Shown here: in pieces, positions 23,941-26,826 of the stretch | Numbering within the stretch: the stretch's first letter is position 1 | Layout: every line of letters begins with the position of its first letter | Source: Candidatus Hydrothermota bacterium | GTDB taxonomy: Bacteria; Hydrothermota; Hydrothermia; UBA1063 | Reading direction: 5' to 3' | DNA: 26,826 bases | NCBI GenBank assembly: GCA_003644895.1 | Contig: QNDO01000003.1 | Span: forward strand, 1-26,826 | Translations under genes and position numbers: made by a program | The notes under the pieces: generated by a model | Told to the model about the DNA's origin: nothing | Database searches by the model: none | Seen by the model: the letters and a program-made list of their open reading frames with translations, nothing else

Positions 23941-24579
23941 TTATTTTCTTCTACCCACAGGATAAAGATAAAGAGGTTCTTCCTGAATTTTAAGGGTATT
24001 TTTGACCTTTTGATCATCAAAGGCTCCCACTGCAACTGTTCCTAATCCGAGGGCAGTTGCTTCTAAATATATATTTTGGCCGATATGTCCTGCCTCCATG
24101 TGAACATACCTGATACCTCTTTTTCCATATCTTCTAGTAGTTCTTTCATATTCAGCAGCTATTACTATGGTCAAAGGTGCCTCAAGCAGCATCTCCTGCC
24201 ATAGGGATGCTTTGTAGATCTCCTCCCTTAAGTCACCCTTGATTGTGAGCTCTAAACTATGTTTATGGGGCAAATAATGGTACACTCCAGTCTCAAGCCC
24301 CTCGACTGCTCCAACAATTATGTAAATTTCCATTGGATAAGTAGCTCCTGCTGAAGGGGCAGCCCTTTTGCCATCGGGGCTTGTAATCCCCTGCGCTGCC
24401 CAGAGAAGTTGTGAAACCTCCTTAATTGTGAGAGGAGAATCAGCGTATTCCCTTATGGATCTTCGCTCATTGATAACCTCTTCAAGCCTTCTTTTCCCCC
24501 CTCTATCTGGTTCAGGCAGTTTAATCATCTTTAGACTCCCTTGATTTATTATTATGAAGATCAGCAATACTCTCCACAT
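23941..24579 (-). CDS. SagB-type nitroreductase-fold dehydrogenase, probably exported
   Basis: This 212-aa protein belongs to the SagB/ThcOx branch of the FMN-dependent nitroreductase superfamily. Typical segments are RRSIREYADSPLTIKEVSQL, LLWAAQGITSPDGKRAAPSAGATYPMEIYIIV, GVYHYLPHKHSLEL and HMEAGHIGQNIYLEATALGLGTVAVGAFDD. SagB enzymes dehydrogenate azolines in TOMM peptide pathways, but no cyclodehydratase or precursor is nearby, so that role is not supported here. The first residues (MWRVLLIFIIINQGS) look like a short signal peptide or anchor followed by KLPEPDRGGK, the usual N-terminal boundary of free-standing members. The start is backed by a near-consensus promoter whose -10 ends six bases before the ATG. 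Substrate is unknown. Confidence 0.88.
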   Translation of the reverse strand: MWRVLLIFIIINQGSLKMIKLPEPDRGGKRRLEEVINERRSIREYADSPLTIKEVSQLLWAAQGITSPDGKRAAPSAGATYPMEIYIIVGAVEGLETGVYHYLPHKHSLELTIKGDLREEIYKASLWQEMLLEAPLTIVIAAEYERTTRRYGKRGIRYVHMEAGHIGQNIYLEATALGLGTVAVGAFDDQKVKNTLKIQEEPLYLYPVGRRK

Positions 24580-24585
24580 TAGGAA

Positions 24586-24614
24586 ATTTTAAGTTGCGCT
24601 GGATTTAATGTCAA
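24586..24614 (-). promoter_or_regulatory. Promoter of the SagB-type gene, leaderless type
   Basis: On the minus strand a perfect TTGACA (24609-24614), exactly 17 bases, then TAAAAT (24586-24591), ending six bases before the ATG at 24579. No ribosome site lies between. This is the clearest example of the leaderless arrangement in the window. Confidence 0.7.
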
Positions 24615-24646
24615 GTCTGAAGTTGGGCAATAGAAAGTAATTTTCA

Positions 24647-24674
24647 ATAAAAAAATACAGATAAAAAAATACAG
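24647..24674. repeat. 14-bp tandem duplication
   Basis: ATAAAAAAATACAG occurs twice in direct succession (24647-24660 and 24661-24674), followed by a partial AT. It lies in the 198-base gap between the radical SAM and SagB-type genes, upstream of the SagB promoter. No function is evident. Confidence 0.8.
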
Positions 24675-24777
24675 ATTAGATACTCTTCCATTATCCTCTA
24701 TCCTAGCACTCCTCGGTCAGAGGGGCAAAGAATTTCTTTATTCTTCCTGTTCCTATAAATCTATACTTCTACCCAGC

Positions 24778-26826
24778 TCAATCTTTTACCACAATACGCT
24801 TCTTCCTAAAATGGAGTTTTCTCACAGAGTCTTTATCCAGTCCAGTGGCATTTTGGAGAGCTTTCAGAATTCCGCCTTTACCAAAATCGAAAACAAAAGA
24901 AATCTTGTTACCTTTTATTGTAGCATTTTCCAGATTGGTCTGGATACCTTTTATATCCGGTATGCGGAAAATATCAAACTCCACAATTGATTTTGAATAT
25001 TTAGTCCAATCTGGTTTACTGAATACTTCTTCTATTTTTTTGAAAACAAGTCCTCCAGGGCTATTTTTATTCAACACCTGAAGAATTTTATCTCTATTTA
25101 ATTTTTCTATCGTCTCAAAATAAAGTAGCTCCTCATCACTTTCGAAACCAAGAGGGAGTGGATTAGGCAGGGAAATATGGGGCCTCGGGACAAACCCTTC
25201 ACTGTATCTGAGACGTAGTCCACTTTTGCGCAAAATGTGAATTATTATTCTTGCAATATCTCGCTGAGACAAAAATCTAAATTTCTCCCCAAAAGCGTAT
25301 GTTAAAAGATACCGATAATAATCTGCGGGCTTTTTTTCTTCAAGTTCTATCTGATATTCTTTATCTTTTCTAATTCCTTTTCGGCATAATTCATATCCTT
25401 CTCTAAACCAGACACCACATCCAGTGCATTTTTCTTTCATACAGTCTGGCGTCATCACCATTTTTAGAGATTTTTTATATTCCTTCAAGAGAAAGGGTTT
25501 GAAAATCTCAGTATTAATCACTTCCCAAGGTAAAGATTCCTCAAGGCTCCTCTTTCTCGTGTATTTATAGGGGTCTATACCTGAGGCATAAAATGCCTTT
25601 TCATATTTTGAAAAATCGAAGAATTCTTTTCTAGAATCAAATATTGCTCCATTTCTATATGCGATTTCAAGTACCTGTGCAAGTTTCTCATCCCCTCTCC
25701 CAAAGATCCCTTCAAGAAAACTCATGTAAGGGTTATGATAAGTGATTTGCATCCGTTTTGATTTCCTGAATGCGTCCTTAATCTGCCTGATTTTTTCCAA
25801 GGACCTCTCGGGTGGTTCCTGATCAACCCACTGGAAAGGTGTATGGGGTCTTGGAACAAATGGAGAAATGGCAGCTTTAAACCTTAATCTACGGAATTTT
25901 TTTTCAATGTCCTTCAGAAAATCAATGAGAGCATGAATATCTTCTTCCTCTTCTTCCGGAACTCCGATCATGAAATAGAGCTTAACATGTGGATATTTAT
26001 ACCTTTCTGCAAGCTCAATTGATCTGTATATAAGTTCAAGTGGGACATTCTTGTTTATGACTTTTCTGAGTTTCTCAGTAACAACTTCAGGTGCCAGTGT
26101 AATACTGAACCTCCTCAAATGCCTCAATTCTTTCAGCATATTCTCTTCTATGGCATCAATTGGGAGGGAAGGAAGAGATACAAAGGTATCTTGCAATTCT
26201 TTCCTTATCCACTTTATTGTTTCTATAAGATATGGGTAATCAGAGGAAGTAAAAGCCAGAAAGCCTATATCTTCATAACCGGTTAATTGTATCCCTTTTT
26301 TTGCAAGTTCTATAATCTCTTCCGGCATCCTGAGTCTGGTAGGCCTGTAAGTAAACCCACCCTGGCAGAATCGACAACCCCTTGTGCATCCTCTCATTAT
26401 CTCTATTACATATCTATTGTGTACTATATCAATGGATGGAACTATTTGGGCAACAGGGAAATACTCTTGCTTAAAAGGAGCTATCCTTTTTAGAGTAGTG
26501 TTCCCAAGTTCAGGAACAAAAACGCCCTTTATACCAGTAAGCTCCTTATAAAGTTCATGCCTTTTTATTTCTCTATTTTTATAAGCCTGTAAAGGTGGGA
26601 TGAGCTCCTTCACCACTTCTTCTCCATCACCGACTACAAAGAAATCAACAAAAGGAGCCAGCGGTAAGGGGTTCAAGGAAGCAGGACCTCCCACTATAAC
26701 GAGAGGATGACTCTCATTCCTATCCTCCCTTCTCAGTGGAATTCCCGATAGCTCTAAACCCATCAAAATATTAGTGTAATTGAGCTCAGTGTGGAGAGAA
26801 AAACCTATTACATCCATCTGATTTAA
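24778..26826 (-). CDS. 5'-truncated TIGR03960-type radical SAM protein fused to TIGR03936 domain
   Basis: The frame is open to the window edge (Leu-Asn-Gln precede the Met at 26817), so the N-terminus lies outside; family members begin well before the DVIGFSLHTELNYTNIL seen here. Visible parts, numbered from that Met, are: a B12-binding-like segment (VIVGGPASLNPLPLAPF, VVGDGEEVV); the radical SAM core with the 4Fe-4S motif RGCTRGCRFCQGG (C144, C148, C151); MIGVPEEEEEDI; a Cys segment TPDCMKEKCTGCGVWF; and a C-terminal TIGR03936/DUF2344 domain from about 510 (FRFLSQRDIARIIIHILRKS, SEGFVPRPHISLPNPLPLG). In relatives the Cys segment usually ends CGVC, so the last Cys appears replaced by Trp. Relatives are often found beside rng and rplU; those are not seen here. 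The biochemical role of the family is not established. Confidence 0.9.
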   Translation of the reverse strand, partial: LNQMDVIGFSLHTELNYTNILMGLELSGIPLRREDRNESHPLVIVGGPASLNPLPLAPFVDFFVVGDGEEVVKELIPPLQAYKNREIKRHELYKELTGIKGVFVPELGNTTLKRIAPFKQEYFPVAQIVPSIDIVHNRYVIEIMRGCTRGCRFCQGGFTYRPTRLRMPEEIIELAKKGIQLTGYEDIGFLAFTSSDYPYLIETIKWIRKELQDTFVSLPSLPIDAIEENMLKELRHLRRFSITLAPEVVTEKLRKVINKNVPLELIYRSIELAERYKYPHVKLYFMIGVPEEEEEDIHALIDFLKDIEKKFRRLRFKAAISPFVPRPHTPFQWVDQEPPERSLEKIRQIKDAFRKSKRMQITYHNPYMSFLEGIFGRGDEKLAQVLEIAYRNGAIFDSRKEFFDFSKYEKAFYASGIDPYKYTRKRSLEESLPWEVINTEIFKPFLLKEYKKSLKMVMTPDCMKEKCTGCGVWFREGYELCRKGIRKDKEYQIELEEKKPADYYRYLLTYAFGEKFRFLSQRDIARIIIHILRKSGLRLRYSEGFVPRPHISLPNPLPLGFESDEELLYFETIEKLNRDKILQVLNKNSPGGLVFKKIEEVFSKPDWTKYSKSIVEFDIFRIPDIKGIQTNLENATIKGNKISFVFDFGKGGILKALQNATGLDKDSVRKLHFRKKRIVVKD

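Noticed and set aside
23941..24579. SagB-type gene as part of a TOMM/azoline peptide cluster
   Set aside because: No YcaO, E1-like cyclodehydratase, precursor peptide or exporter is found nearby; free-standing SagB-like proteins are common.
24711..24723. Hairpin CCTC-GGTCA-GAGG after the radical SAM gene
   Set aside because: The stem has only four pairs, and in the direction of the radical SAM transcript no T run follows, so it is not a convincing intrinsic terminator.
1..26826. CRISPR arrays, tRNA or rRNA genes, transposases, phage genes
   Set aside because: I looked for spaced direct repeats, cloverleaf-like segments and transposase or integrase motifs and saw none; coding genes fill nearly all the sequence.

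Overview
The window is protein-coding almost end to end. It holds 19 genes (two cut by the window edges), no rRNA, tRNA, CRISPR array or insertion sequence that I can see, and no gene-free stretch longer than about 200 bases. The DNA is AT-rich, and the proteins are rich in Lys, Glu and Ile with many AGA/AGG arginines, as in many thermophiles. LexA, NrnA, PolX, GcvPB and a Wza/Wzc export pair point to a bacterium with an outer membrane. The closest fit I can suggest is an uncultivated thermophilic lineage such as WOR-3/Hydrothermota, but that is an impression and not a demonstrated assignment.

Layout. (1) 2-5603, plus strand: a signalling cluster of a 5'-truncated AAA ATPase with TPRs, a HEAT-like protein and an HD-GYP protein. 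The last two share the same N-terminal domain. (2) 5604-7328, minus: DNA polymerase X, abutting the HD-GYP stop with no gap. (3) 7433-11768, plus: a surface-polysaccharide set of Wzc-like tyrosine kinase, short Wza/SLBB export protein and UDP-GlcNAc/ManNAc-type dehydrogenase. (4) 11769-12912, minus: lexA and a small unknown gene. (5) 12971-20331, minus: a long run in transcription order of dipeptide epimerase, alpha-amylase-family hydrolase, divergent sigma factor with two region-4-like segments, zinc-finger anti-sigma-like protein, membrane TPR protein, CBS-domain protein and an ArsB/NhaD-type transporter. (6) 20367-21413, minus: an exported DUF1028-TPR protein, divergent from nrnA (plus, 21481) and gcvPB (plus, 22491). 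(7) 23941-26826, minus: an exported SagB-type nitroreductase and a 5'-truncated radical SAM protein.

Main observations. First, start codons inside operons nearly all have good Shine-Dalgarno sequences, but six promoter-proximal genes have none. Instead a sigma-A type -10 box ends 6 (or 9) bases before the start codon, which implies leaderless mRNAs. Second, the ArsB/NhaD transporter is frameshifted at a run of nine T. Its missing first membrane helix and a better start lie just upstream in another frame. Third, the lexA promoter carries GAAC half-sites on a 12-bp period around its -35 and -10 boxes, a candidate LexA operator of unusual layout. Fourth, the sigma/zinc-finger pair inside a glucan- and peptide-related operon looks like an undescribed regulatory pair.
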